Assembly (NCBI GenBank): GCA_949752745.1
Contig: OX457033.1
Coordinates: forward strand, 20,127,907 to 20,191,906
Origin: Protula sp. h YS-2021
Taxonomy: Eukaryota > Annelida > Polychaeta > Sabellida > Serpulidae
Length of the DNA stretch: 64,000 nucleotides
Direction of reading: 5' to 3'
How positions within the stretch are numbered: position 1 is the stretch's first letter; each line of letters starts with the position of its first letter. Shown here in pieces: positions 13,101 through 22,685 of the stretch. A model generated the notes under the pieces. That model did not search any database, was not told the origin of the DNA, and worked only from the letters and a program-made list of their open reading frames with translations. The position numbers were made by a program, and so were the translations under genes.

Positions 13101-16100
13101 GAACAAATCGGCCAAAACTGCGGAATCCCGCGGTGACTATTTTCCAGTCAGCATAGCAAAAATGCAGTGGAAAGACCCCCATTTTCCCAGTTATTTCTGT
13201 TCTTCTAAAGGCCCAGTACGTCTGACTTGTGCTTGTTTTAGATGATACAATGCTGTGGAGAGTTCTAGATTTCGAAATGTTATACAGCAAGTCTATTAAA
13301 TGTGTTCCATGGCCGTCATCTACGATATGTTCACCTATCTAATTTCGGAACTGTGTATCACCGAGTGTCTCTCCACTTAGTGACAGTGTATCGCATGCTT
13401 ACTGCCTATTATTTCCGTTTATTTCTGTGTATAATGAGTTACGTATATAGATTTTTTTTCGGTCATACATTATATACCATTTGTCCTTATTGAGTAGTTG
13501 ATGTATAAAATGCTGAGCATATGTATGGAGCAGACGGGATTTTCTGTTGTTTTTATTTTGCAAAGTGTACAACACAGACACACGGTTGGAACTCTAGAGC
13601 TCAGGGAAAAGCGAGTTCCTCGAGATGTAACAGGATGGTACTCCTTTGTTGTTGTTTTTGTATCTTCTATTTTACTTCTAGCTTTCTTCTTTGTTTCTAT
13701 TTATTTTTTTATTGGTCTTCTATTGCTTCTGGTTTTTCACTTAACATACTTGTTTATTTCTTCTGAGTGTCTACAACTGTTCAAGGGCGTATTTCACGGG
13801 CTTGGGGATTGGTTGTTTTCATACACAACCCTACCGCTTATACGTTGCTGTTCAGCAGCAAACCTGTTCGGCGGTTCGGTCTGTTGTGTACGTTAACTGT
13901 TCCTCTATTTCCGCTATTAGAGGTTGTTCCTTAACGTGTTCTCTAACGTAGGTTTTACTGTAAACCGAATAAAAAAATTAATAATAATAAAACACAAACA
14001 CTCCTAACTGCGTTAAACGTATAAATCCCAAATGATGTAGCATTTTACCTGTCGTTTTAAAACGGTGCCATACGTGTGAACGCAAATATTATCGGTTCAT
14101 TTCAAGACTGCCAACGAGACGGTATGCCATCGTGCTGTCATATGTCAGCCGTGTGTCGGGATATTGAATGGTTTGAGAAAGGATTTGATGTGCCACTCTA
14201 ACAATGATGAATAGAAATAATGCTGTAATGCTGTTAATTCTTTAAAAAGCATTGCTAAAATGAAGAGAATCCGTGGCCTCTGCAAAGGAAATTTGCGCAG
14301 TGAGATTCTTTCATGTCGCGAGATCTTTCTTGATGTTTATCTTGACAATCTTTTTCTGCCTTCTGTCTCTCTTACACCTGTCCAGTTTTTTTTTTTTTTT
14401 TTGTAAACTACAGCACTGTCTATTACAGCTTCAGACTTTCAACCCATTTTCGATACTGTTTGAGAATTTCACAACATGGTTTATTATGTCACAAGAACTA
14501 TCAACTGATGATGTGTTGCTCCAATTACTAAACCTTCTAAGACTTCTAACCTTTAATTATTGCTAAGTTATTCCCGCTTATCGTTAATAATGAATAAACG
14601 GTCTTTTAGTTTCACTGAAGAGAAATTTTTCGTGTGAAAACATTAAAAATTCAGTTATTTTTTGGTGACGTACAATTTGTAATGTGACGGTGGAATTGTT
14701 CTACAAACTGTAAATTGAATTATAATTAACGAAATTAATATTCTCATAAATGGACTAAAGAAATGTTGAATGAAATGTTAAAACCAAAAGGCTAAATTCA
14801 AGTTGCAGTCGTATGTGATTTCCTGGCCAAAGGGCCGGTCAGTTAAAACGGTACATATGGGGAAGAATTTTCAAATTTGATGTTAAGGTGCACATGATTT
14901 TTTTGTACAGCAGAAGCCAGTTGGCTGTATATTTGATTTTTGCTGCAGGTCCCGCCAGTATAAGGTTTTGGACTTAGATGTACTGAATACTGAGCACGCT
15001 CCGCGGGTGAGTAAACGCGATTCGGCTGACGTCACTGTAGAGGCGGGGCCAACCCAAAAGCCACGTCAATCATCTAGTGACATCACAGGGTCATTGAATA
15101 GGCCGCGCCGATCAACTAGTGACATCTCAGGGTCTTTGACTAAGCCACGCCTTAATAAAAGCCGTCAGTCAACTGACGATACCGAAATTGAACTGTCGTT
15201 TAATAGAGTCAGCCTCGATCTCATGCAGGTAACCGAGGTATTTGGGCCTGGCGCGAGAAAGCTGCTAAGTGCATGTGTACTTATGATTTGGGTCGCATGC
15301 GGTTCCTTTAACGATCAGTACACGCTTGCGATGCATAAAAATATATCCCAGGTTCTGATGGGAGCTGCTTTTTGTTTGCGGATTCGAGTCGTTTTTTTTT
15401 TGGCGCGCTATCATAATAATCATGTAGTTCTGTGCGCCGTTGTGATTGTTTGCATCATTCTGCCCGCTATTGCTTTTATCCCAATCACTAAACTCGTAAC
15501 AACAAGTCCACTGGTTCCCTTACACCTCCTGTATGCGCCATTTTAACATTCTGCGCACCAATTCTCTACCAGGCTGGCCTACGATGTATAGATGACTACC
15601 GGATACCAGCACCTTTCTTTCAAATAAAATCACCCCCTTCCCCAAGTTTTGTCGATAAATTTGTAGAAGTGTGCGACATAATTATTGTAAATTTAGGTCG
15701 GGTGGGGGAAGGGAGAGGTGGGGTGGGGAGGATGTTATAGAGATGGGTAGCACATAACTGTATGTCTAATCGGTGGTGGTAGTGTAGTAATATGCCGGTT
15801 GCTGCTTTGAAACGAACGCCCTCCTGCATCTGTGAGGGAATTTAGCGATCACTCAAACCCTACTTTAAAATGCTATTCACTTTGCATTCCCTAAAATGTT
15901 TGATGTCGAAGGACGTTGTTGCTGGCTTGAAGCATATACGTGTGTGTTCGTTCGTATTGTTTGTTTTGTCACAACCTGTTTTCCGATAAGCAGCGTGCGC
16001 ATCATGACTACTGAACTATACAAGAAAAACCGTAAAGGATATGGACTAACAAGTAACAATCTGTGTGCAGTTTTGGAAATCAAACAGGTCGCCTAGGAAA

Positions 16101-18846
16101 ATACTACAATAACACTTTTTTTATTACTTTTTGCTGCCTTTCATGTTGATAAAAAAAATCGTTTGTTGTGAGCGCGTTCTGCTGAAAGTGCTGTCCTTGT
16201 TTAACATTGCTTAACTGGGTTGTTCTCCTTACGTGCAGATGTCAGAATATGTTATATAATGTCGCTAAATCTCAATTAACTGCAGAAGCACACTATGATT
16301 TATGGTGACGAGAAAATAACAATATTAATCTTAGTAACAATAATAGTGAAAGCAATTGCAATAATAAAAATAAGGAATATAATGATAACAATGTCAATAA
16401 TTACTATCATAATATTGTAATAATAAAAATACTAATGATGCATTGTAGCGGAATGACTAATTTTAAACACTTATGCATATATTGTATATAAGTAAATGGA
16501 ACAAATGCATTAATCGAACTTCGCTTCAACCAGCAATGTTTTTGCCACAGTAGAAACTGACGACAGGCCTGCTTTATTTCCCGTACCCTTTCTCTTAACT
16601 CCCAGGAACTAGTGGTTAAAAATGTAAAATGATGTAAAATAAATGAATAAAGCTGAACAACTTAACAATTCTAAGTCTTGAACTTGGCCAGATTGCTGTC
16701 ATTATTATCGTTTTGTTATTTATTTAGCATACATATATATTGCAGATCAAAAGAGAGAGAGAGTGAATACATGTATATTTTTGTTTGTTTTCATTTTGTT
16801 TTTTTTTTCTCGCGATTGTGCACCAGGATCCAGACATCCAGAATGTGTTCAAGAAGTCGTACAGCCTGGAGGACCTGGCGATCGTGGAGCAGGATGAGAG
16901 CTCCTCCACAGACAGTGACTCGTCCGGCATCCAGGAAGCCTATGTAAGCTTCCCCCTACGCCTCCCACTACCTCCGCCCCTCCCCTCCCCCCTCCACGAC
17001 ACTAAGCCGTCGCCAGATTACGAGGCGTGGGCCGCGAGGCCATTACTTGCATTGCGGCTTTGCTTTACACCGCGTTATGTGATCAATTAGTTAACGAAAA
17101 ACCGATAAAAAAAATAAATAAATGAATATATAAAAGATGATACGATTATTTGATTTTGTAAACTTGATTTCTTGATTTTATTCTCTGTACTATCGTGTGG
17201 CTGCTCAGTGCGTCAGTCGTTGATTGAAAATACTGCCTAGAAGCAACCCGGTGGAACTTAAGAGAAGTGAGATCTAATTTTGGTGGCGGCCATGTTTATT
17301 GTTGCAGGAATCTTTAGTAGAGGAACCAGGCAATGAAATGAGAACCAGTCTTTCTGCGCATAACTTTACAACGCTTAACCATAGCGAGGAAAGGACAAAA
17401 CAAACTCACCCAGTCCCGCCACCTCGTCCAGCCCGGCCAACGCAACCGCCCCCAGCCGTTCCATCCCGTCCCGCCCCTCCAGTTCGGGGTCCTACACCGT
17501 TAGTGCCGAGTGCGGCCATCACAAAGAAGGCAAATGAGCCACCACCTCTGATTGACTTATCCGAAGGGTCATGTGATTCTGGCAGCCAATCAGAACAAAA
17601 TCAACATAAGGACAATGTCGGTATAAAGAAAGCGGTCAGTGCAAGTAGTCTGGGCGATAATAAGGGAATTCCACAGTCATCGCCAAGTCATTTGTCACTG
17701 CATACAAGTTCTTCCTCAGGATCTCTAGAAAATGTGAAATTTACTGAAATTCAAGGCATTAATTCGCAATCCTGTAGTAAATTAACTGATTTGAATGAAA
17801 ACATTGCCACCATTTCTGAAAGTAAGTCTACCGTTGGGCCTCCAGTACCAGCGAAGAGAAGTTCACTAATAAGGCGAAATGCATTTAACAAAGCAGCGTC
17901 TCGACCGTCTTCCTATTTGCGCACGTCACCCGTGCCACAGGCCATGGACGCGCAAATGATTTCTGCTGCCAGGGCAGCGTTCATGCAAACTGAAACCATC
18001 CCCAAAACCTCGCTCAATTCGAGGCACAGCGCCAACAGTTTAGATGATTTTGACCCGCTTTCCACAGGGCAGTTAATCTGTGATGACGAGCATGTGGAAA
18101 GCAGCTCTGAAAGTAGTTCCGCATTAAATAGTGCCACAAAAGATGAAGACTTACTCAAAGATTGGAGCTTAAACTTCACCGCAAAGAAGCACCAAAATCC
18201 ACCACCACGCCCTCCAAAACCGCGAAATATTGCCCCGCATATGGCAGGATCACGCGTAGGGTTTGCACAAAGCCCAGGTGCACTGTTCCCCGTTAGTGGT
18301 GTCACTACGCAGCCTAGGCTGGGAGTGTCGCCGGTTCAACACCCTGGATCGTCCTATTATCGCCCGCCTCCAAACGCTCAGTCAGTGTTCTCTGCCAAGC
18401 CATATCCTACTCCAAGCCACAGACCAAGTTATAACCAAACTTCATACAAACCCCAAGGATCTGTTGGTTTTAATACAGTTGAGAGTCATTCCTCAGCTTT
18501 TAAAAAGCAAGAAAAAAATGGCGACGCGGGAAATTCAACTGGGCCGTCGCAAGATCCGTTTAGTGATCTGTTGTTGTTGAGTGCTTCTGCGAATACAACA
18601 CAAATCGTGACGCAATCAAACTTTTCTCCGCCTTCTCGGTCCATTACATTGCCACCCAAAATGGTGCCGATTAGTTCAGCCAAAATTCAGGCTAATATTG
18701 GACTGACTAGCGATCGAGCCGGTGGAAACTTTTGGACTAGCTTGAATGCAGCGAGGTCTAATTCACCCAAGCCTGATCACGACCCCACCAAAACTATGGG
18801 AAGAACTCACGCCAATTTGAAAGCAACGTGGGAAAAATTTGATTGA
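2063..18846 (+). CDS. DENND1: DENND1 (connecdenn) family DENN-domain protein, 20 exons, 5' end missing
   Basis: Exons: 2063-2171, 2418-2467, 2968-3078, 3656-3821, 4087-4140, 4997-5058, 5434-5532, 5856-5952, 6106-6207, 6578-6689, 7063-7244, 7522-7605, 7827-7874, 8229-8261, 10612-10752, 11467-11540, 12172-12234, 14949-15228, 16827-16943, 17308-18846. All phases agree, giving about 1174 residues to TGA at 18844. Recognisable blocks are [46 protein letters not shown] and [18 protein letters not shown], which read like vertebrate DENND1A/B. Known family role: GDP-GTP exchange on Rab35 through the DENN module, with a proline-rich tail that binds clathrin, AP-2 and SH3 proteins at endocytic vesicles. 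The start-codon exon was not found: the first exon seen opens with one base completing a codon, and vertebrate proteins have only a few residues before this point. An ATG at 2022 is in frame but lies before a good acceptor (cccacag). Exon 16's donor (GTTGGT) is weak and is the least certain junction. Paralogue A, B or C cannot be assigned. Confidence 0.9.
3059..3286 (+). repeat. 33-bp tandem array spanning the exon 3 splice donor of DENND1
   Basis: The last 20 bases of exon 3 plus 13 bases of intron form the unit. Junction-equivalent points fall at 3078, 3111, 3144, 3177, 3210, 3243 and 3276, an exact 33-bp period. Each copy keeps a GTAGG donor core and most keep the preceding CAG. Only the first junction can be used without a stop: the next codon in the read-through frame is TAG at 3080. 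The reverse strand shows an 11-residue repeat ORF that is an artefact of this array. Confidence 0.93.
4213..4435 (+). repeat. Purine-rich degenerate repeat
   Basis: Repeats of a GGGATTAAGGGAGGGGT-type motif in the intron after exon 5. Strand asymmetry is nearly complete (few pyrimidines apart from TT). No coding potential is credited. Confidence 0.7.
4997..6207 (+). other. DENND1: DENND1 cDENN catalytic core (exons 6-9)
   Basis: These four exons encode about residues 165-284, the best-conserved stretch of the family: [72 protein letters not shown], then [14 protein letters not shown] and LARLPSDV. The central DENN domain forms the Rab-binding face together with the upstream lobe (known for the family). 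The acceptor of exon 7 at 5433 is the last of three near-identical copies (AG at 5378, 5404 and 5433). Confidence 0.92.
5370..5440 (+). repeat. Triplicated splice acceptor of DENND1 exon 7
   Basis: TTCAGCATG occurs three times, with AG at 5378, 5404 and 5433 (spacing 26 and 29 bp) and pyrimidine-rich DNA between. The last copy is the real acceptor by reading frame. It mirrors the duplicated donors elsewhere in the gene. Confidence 0.75.
6578..8261 (+). other. DENND1: DENND1 dDENN part (exons 10-14)
   Basis: These exons encode about residues 285-437: a helix with [17 protein letters not shown], then [17 protein letters not shown], the loop [35 protein letters not shown], a short acidic block and [11 protein letters not shown]. 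This matches the downstream DENN lobe of DENND1 and the conserved KANPAMK tail. Exons 13 and 14 are very short (48 and 33 bp). No gap in the domain is seen, so the exchange module looks complete. Confidence 0.9.
8560..8700. repeat. CTCG-rich degenerate repeat
   Basis: TCTCGTGAGGTCTCGC appears near 8593 and 8679, with related TCTCGCGAG palindromes at about 8567 and 8650. TCTCGCGAGA is a known promoter element in animals, but here it lies deep in an intron and is part of a repeat. Confidence 0.45.
9380..9649 (+). repeat. 54-bp minisatellite, five copies
   Basis: Units start at 9380, 9434, 9488, 9542 and 9596. Copies 2 and 3 are almost identical and copy 5 is more diverged. 54 is a multiple of three, so a 76-codon frame stays open, but there is no splice signal or family match to make it coding. 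The unit is not related to a neighbouring exon. Confidence 0.9.
9846..9893. promoter_or_regulatory. Cluster of three TCACGTGA E-box palindromes
   Basis: Perfect TCACGTGA at 9846, 9865 and 9886, spaced 19 and 21 bp (about two helical turns). The core CACGTG is bound by bHLH-zip factors such as MITF/TFE and USF. Function as an intronic enhancer is inference. Confidence 0.4.
10695..11110 (+). repeat. 66/44-bp tandem array spanning the exon 15 splice donor of DENND1
   Basis: The exon end from TCCCTGAGCAGGGA plus about 10 intron bases is repeated. Donor-equivalent points: 10752, 10796, 10862, 10906, 10972, 11038 and 11104, so units of 44, 66, 44, 66, 66 and 66 bp. Six copies keep GTAAGT; the last has GTTGGT. 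The 44-bp copies are 22-bp deletions of the 66-bp unit. The donor at 10796 would shift the frame, and read-through further meets TAA at the second copy. Long minus-strand ORFs here are artefacts. Confidence 0.93.
12235..14948 (+). other. DENND1 intron 17
   Basis: A 2.7-kb intron with an A-rich tract at 12266-12292 and a C run at about 12434-12454. No exon with a family match or good splice signals was seen. Confidence 0.6.
15070..15153 (+). repeat. In-exon 42-bp tandem duplication in DENND1 exon 18
   Basis: 15070-15111 and 15112-15153 are diverged copies of the same 42-bp unit, giving SSDITGSL and STSDISGSL repeats. The unit keeps the reading frame. Confidence 0.85.
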
Positions 18847-19638
18847 AAATCTTATTTTTTTTTTCTATAAAAAAGATTGAGCAGGGCGTTATAACAAGAT
18901 GGACTCTAGTCACATACGCAGAAATTTGTTGCGTAGCTTGTTACCGACTAATTCAAGTTACCAACTCCTGACTTGATTTACCTGCCTTTAAAATCTATAT
19001 ACCTGGAATTACTAGTAAAACTGGTAGAACTTATTAATATGCATATTTTATTTTAACCATGTAATAATGAGAATATTTTCAGTTCAAGAAGTATTACATT
19101 ATAGACTACTGTGTGTAAGTAACATATTGTAGAAGCGTGGCAGGACCACGTATGTATATACACTGGCTTATGGACAACCTGCAATGTATTATAGCGAGTT
19201 GCTGTAAACTGAGGACGGTTAATCCGCTCATGAACAATCCATGTTATGCATGTTGTTCGCAGAGTGACACAAAATAGTCCTGACTTAAGCACCTCTTTCG
19301 GAAAGAAAAACGAAAAGAACAGATGACCTTTTGTAATGAGCGAAATTTTTGGGGGCATAGATTTCATTGTTAGCCGAAATTTCTGTCCCGCCACCTCCTC
19401 ACCTGGCGAGTTGGTATTGATGATATGAGCCACTGCAGAGGGAGAAAATCATTGGGATCTATTTTGTGTCTTATCTGCCGAATGGAGTACCATGCTACTG
19501 ACACAGTATGTGATAAGTACTGAGAATCATTAGGTACACTGTGCACAATGCTTCTGTATTCTAGTCGTTGCTATCCCTAGCAGGGATACCTTTTTTTATT
19601 TGTTTGTCCGGAGCGTCGAAAACGTGCAGTTTACCAGT

Positions 19639-19732
19639 AATAAAGAATACGTAATGCTCGCTAGAAAGTATTAGCAAAGTTATTTTAAATACTGCAAAAA
19701 AATTGCCATAAAAAAAAGAAACATGTAATAAA
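19639..19732 (+). terminator. Candidate poly(A) signals after DENND1 exon 20
   Basis: AATAAA occurs at 19639 and again at 19727, 0.8-0.9 kb after the stop at 18846 and before the alternative exon at 20072. Either would end the long-tail form of the gene. The DNA between stop and signals is otherwise featureless. Confidence 0.4.
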
Positions 19733-20071
19733 GCCGATGAATACAAGCTTGCTGAGTTTATTTGATCATTTATTAAAGATAAACGTTCGGGCGACTTTAA
19801 GCCTATAAAATTCATAATTAAACCCCGGACAGAATCACGTAACGTTTACATGTAAAATAAGATATGCCAGTAATTGAATAACATGCATCTTTTATGCCTT
19901 TTAACCATAAGATGCCAAACTGTTTTTCTTTCCGGATTAACTGAAGGGATAATTCATGGTTTAAGCCCTTAAAGATTAAGAAAAAAACTTTCTAAAGTTA
20001 AAAAAAAAACAAAAAAAAACATACACACGCGAAGGAATTATAAGACGAATTTTGTCGTGTTTTGTTTTTAG

Positions 20072-20740
20072 TTTTCAAATATAAAACATAACTACATAGA
20101 AGATCTTCAGAACGCCAACGAGCAGCCGTCGACTGTATCCGACGATGTCAAGGTCGCAGGAGGCCTGCGCAAAGTTGCCACACACAACGGAGAAATGGCG
20201 ACAGAACAACAAAGTACAGATGTACTTGTGGATGTGGCGGACATTCCTGATAAAATACCCAAAGATATTTCTCTGGATGATATGTTACCGGAGAAAGAAA
20301 AAAATGTTGAACATGGAGGTGAAGCAGAAAGTGAAGATTTGCTAAAAGACTGGAGTTCAACAGACTTTGTTTTGAAAGTGACCAATCAGAATGAATCGTG
20401 CACACGAGCACCTGGTTTAAATGCCCCTTATATATGGAGAGGCATCAATGTCATGCAACCGCATTTTCGTGCCCAAATGTCAAGGCCACAGACATATGTC
20501 CCTTACTACTCGACACAATTCCCACCTTCTAGACCACAGTTTATACCAGTGTCGCATCAATTCCCACCTCCAACATCCCAGCTTCCTCCTCGAGCTCCCC
20601 AGTTCCTAAATTCACAGGTACCCATTCAAATGTCCCGTTTCGGGCAAACGTCAGGGACATCATCAGTGCGTCAGATGGTTGCTAAGTATGAACGTGAAGT
20701 ACCTGACAATCAAAGCAGGCCTTTTAGCTACCCACAGTAA
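20072..20740 (+). CDS. Possible alternative last exon of DENND1
   Basis: After a good acceptor (tttgtttttag) an open frame of 222 codons starts at 20072 in phase 0, the phase left by the exon ending at 16943, and stops with TAA at 20738. It encodes an acidic start, the motif EDLLKDWS, which also occurs as EDLLKDWS in the usual last exon, and a tail rich in Pro, Gln and Phe (FPPSRPQF, QFPPPTSQLPPRAP). The shared motif and phase suggest either an alternative C-terminus of the DENND1 protein (about 884 visible residues) or a duplicated last exon. It could instead be a separate small gene starting at ATG 20195. Splicing from 16943 skips an exon with its own stop, so transcripts are needed to choose. 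Confidence 0.55.
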   Translation, partial: FSNIKHNYIEDLQNANEQPSTVSDDVKVAGGLRKVATHNGEMATEQQSTDVLVDVADIPDKIPKDISLDDMLPEKEKNVEHGGEAESEDLLKDWSSTDFVLKVTNQNESCTRAPGLNAPYIWRGINVMQPHFRAQMSRPQTYVPYYSTQFPPSRPQFIPVSHQFPPPTSQLPPRAPQFLNSQVPIQMSRFGQTSGTSSVRQMVAKYEREVPDNQSRPFSYPQ

Positions 20741-20813
20741 TGTAACTTCTGCAATGCTGAACAAACCGCTTAAATATAGTCAACTGATTCTGTTTTCACC
20801 TACTGTTGAAGAA

Positions 20814-20880
20814 GGCTGACGGAAGGTATAGTCACATCAATAACCTACTGTTATTGACGTGACTATAGCTTATGTCAGCC
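20814..20880. repeat. Long hairpin after the alternative exon
   Basis: GGCTGAC (20814-20820) is inverted to GTCAGCC (20874-20880). Inside, 20827-20843 and 20851-20867 form a 17-bp stem with one mismatch around a short loop. The mismatch is A-C on the + transcript and G-U on the minus transcript. It looks like a small inverted-repeat element within the possible 3' UTR. Confidence 0.7.
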
Positions 20881-21240
20881 AAAGGGGTATAAACTTTATC
20901 AAGAAAGGTGCTAAACTGGTGAACTTTGAGAGGTAGTTCCAGGTACACTTGCTGCTGTTCTCTTATGATTGGCAGCTCCAGGTTTTGAGTGACAGTTGTT
21001 AGCTGTCGCAGGAACAGTGACAGCTCGCCAGAATTTACCTAAAACACCGTATTATTTAAAATAAGAATTCTGAAGGAAAAGAGAAATCAGATGTTTTCTT
21101 TTAGGCCGTTCCGGAATAGACTACCGATAACTCGAATGTACAGAAATCGAACTTTTCATTATTTCGTCAGTTTATGTTGCAAACTAACCAACTTATTTTC
21201 TTGCCTTGTCAATAGAAAAGTAAGAACAAATGAAATTACT

Positions 21241-21246
21241 AATAAA
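21241..21246 (+). terminator. Candidate poly(A) signal after alternative last exon
   Basis: AATAAA about 500 bp after the TAA at 20738, in AT-rich DNA. It would fit the end of a transcript that uses the 20072-20740 exon. Confidence 0.3.
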
Positions 21247-22617
21247 TTTTTACAAAGTATAATTTCAATAGGTATTTCAAAACTAAACTACCGACATTTT
21301 AATGAGCAACAAAATGTAAATTCAATTTTTCAATATTTTTATTTTCCTTTCGCCAAAAGATAAGAACTTACATTGTTCAACTTATTTTCACCTTTTGGTG
21401 CGAGAAAAATTAAGCGTTATTTACAAGTATATCGTTTCCCTCGTATTGATCTGCCTTTTCAGGTGGTCGTGTGGTGAAGTGTATATTTTCAAACTTTCCA
21501 TCTAACTAGACGGAAACTTCCGAGTTTATTTGCACCCACTGCGTTATTTTTATTGGTTGATTACCTTACGTCATCGGCATGTCAGCGGTTTGCTTTTACG
21601 TACGAATTTTACGGGGGTTACCTGTAAAGTTCTTAACTCTTGATCTTATTATAGTTTAAAAAAATAGTCTTTTCGTATTTTTTCTCTTTCTTTTAACTCC
21701 TTGATTTTACAATTCCAAGCATGTTAAAATCTGCGATTTCCATGTAAGTTGTGCTGAGTGTATCACTGGAATTGAGATGCCAAATATATTGAGTAAAGTA
21801 ACCGTTTTAACTACGGTTAGCGTGGACCTTTCTTTAATATGTATTACAGTTTTGCTGTTTCAGTTAATAAATAGTTTTCTCCGTTCTCTTTTATTTTGCT
21901 TATCTGTTCAGTTACAAGGTAGTTTCTTCTTGTCAGCACTTAGTTATACTCTTTTTCGTTATAGCTGCATAAACAGGCTCAGTTCAACTAAGCCTGATTA
22001 AATCTGCTGTATGAACAAGACAAAGTTAGGTTTAGCTGTATGCACAGGCACAAGATCTAACTGGGTTTAAGAACGCTCTACTACTTTAAAGCAATAGTTA
22101 GAAGAAAATTCTTTTTAAAATAAATAAAAAATATATTTTTATTAGTATTTTATTGAATGAAAAGTCTCTTTTCTGTAAATTTGTGCGAAGAAAACTCTAT
22201 TTCCTGTCTTTTGCCTTTTGTTTTTGAAATGAATTATTTTGTATTTTCTCTTTTTTTCCTCACATTATTTATCAGAAAATGAGTAAGAATTGCTAACTTT
22301 TCAAAAATATATAAAATTCTTTTAAAGGTTTTCTTTCTTTAGTCATGAAATTTTGCCGTTCTTATTTCATAAGTGAATTATCGAAAACGAACGTGGTCCG
22401 TGATGGCGAAGTGTACTTAGCCAGGATCACAATTACCCATTATCAATAGGTTATTCCTGTGCACATTGAAAAAAGGCACAGAAAAGCAAATAAAAAAGCA
22501 AGAACGTACACCAAAAAATAAAGGAGGGGAGTGGGTTGTATATCCCAGTATTCGTATTCGCCAATTAAAAGCTTAAATTGTTTAAATCGCAGTGTGAACA
22601 GAGCCCGGCTAAAAGAA

Positions 22618-22685
22618 ACTGGGATTAACTAAACATGTTTAAGCCAGTGTATGAACAAACCAAATTGGCTTAGCTAATCCCAGTT
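22618..22685. repeat. Imperfect inverted repeat, related to 21.97-22.08 kb
   Basis: AACTGGGATTAACTAA at 22618-22633 is inverted to GGCTTAGCTAATCCCAGTT at 22667-22685. Related words (CTGTATGAACAA, TAACTGGGTTTAA) occur about 600 bp upstream, so this is probably a dispersed, hairpin-forming short repeat. Confidence 0.45.

Larger units (their letters stand above)
10612..18846 (+). other. DENND1: DENND1 C-terminal disordered tail (exons 15-20)
   Basis: From about residue 438 the protein is low in predicted order and rich in Ser, Pro and charge. Exon 18 has two tandem 42-bp (14-residue) repeats with SSDITGSL and STSDISGSL. Exon 19 is acidic ([19 protein letters not shown]). Exon 20 (1539 bp, about half of the tail) carries SH3-type proline clusters ([20 protein letters not shown]) and motifs of the kind used to bind clathrin and AP-2 appendages: FDPL near residue 910, DLLKDW near 943 and DPFSDLLLL near 1078. 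Binding is inferred from motif shape and from the known behaviour of connecdenns. Confidence 0.8.
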
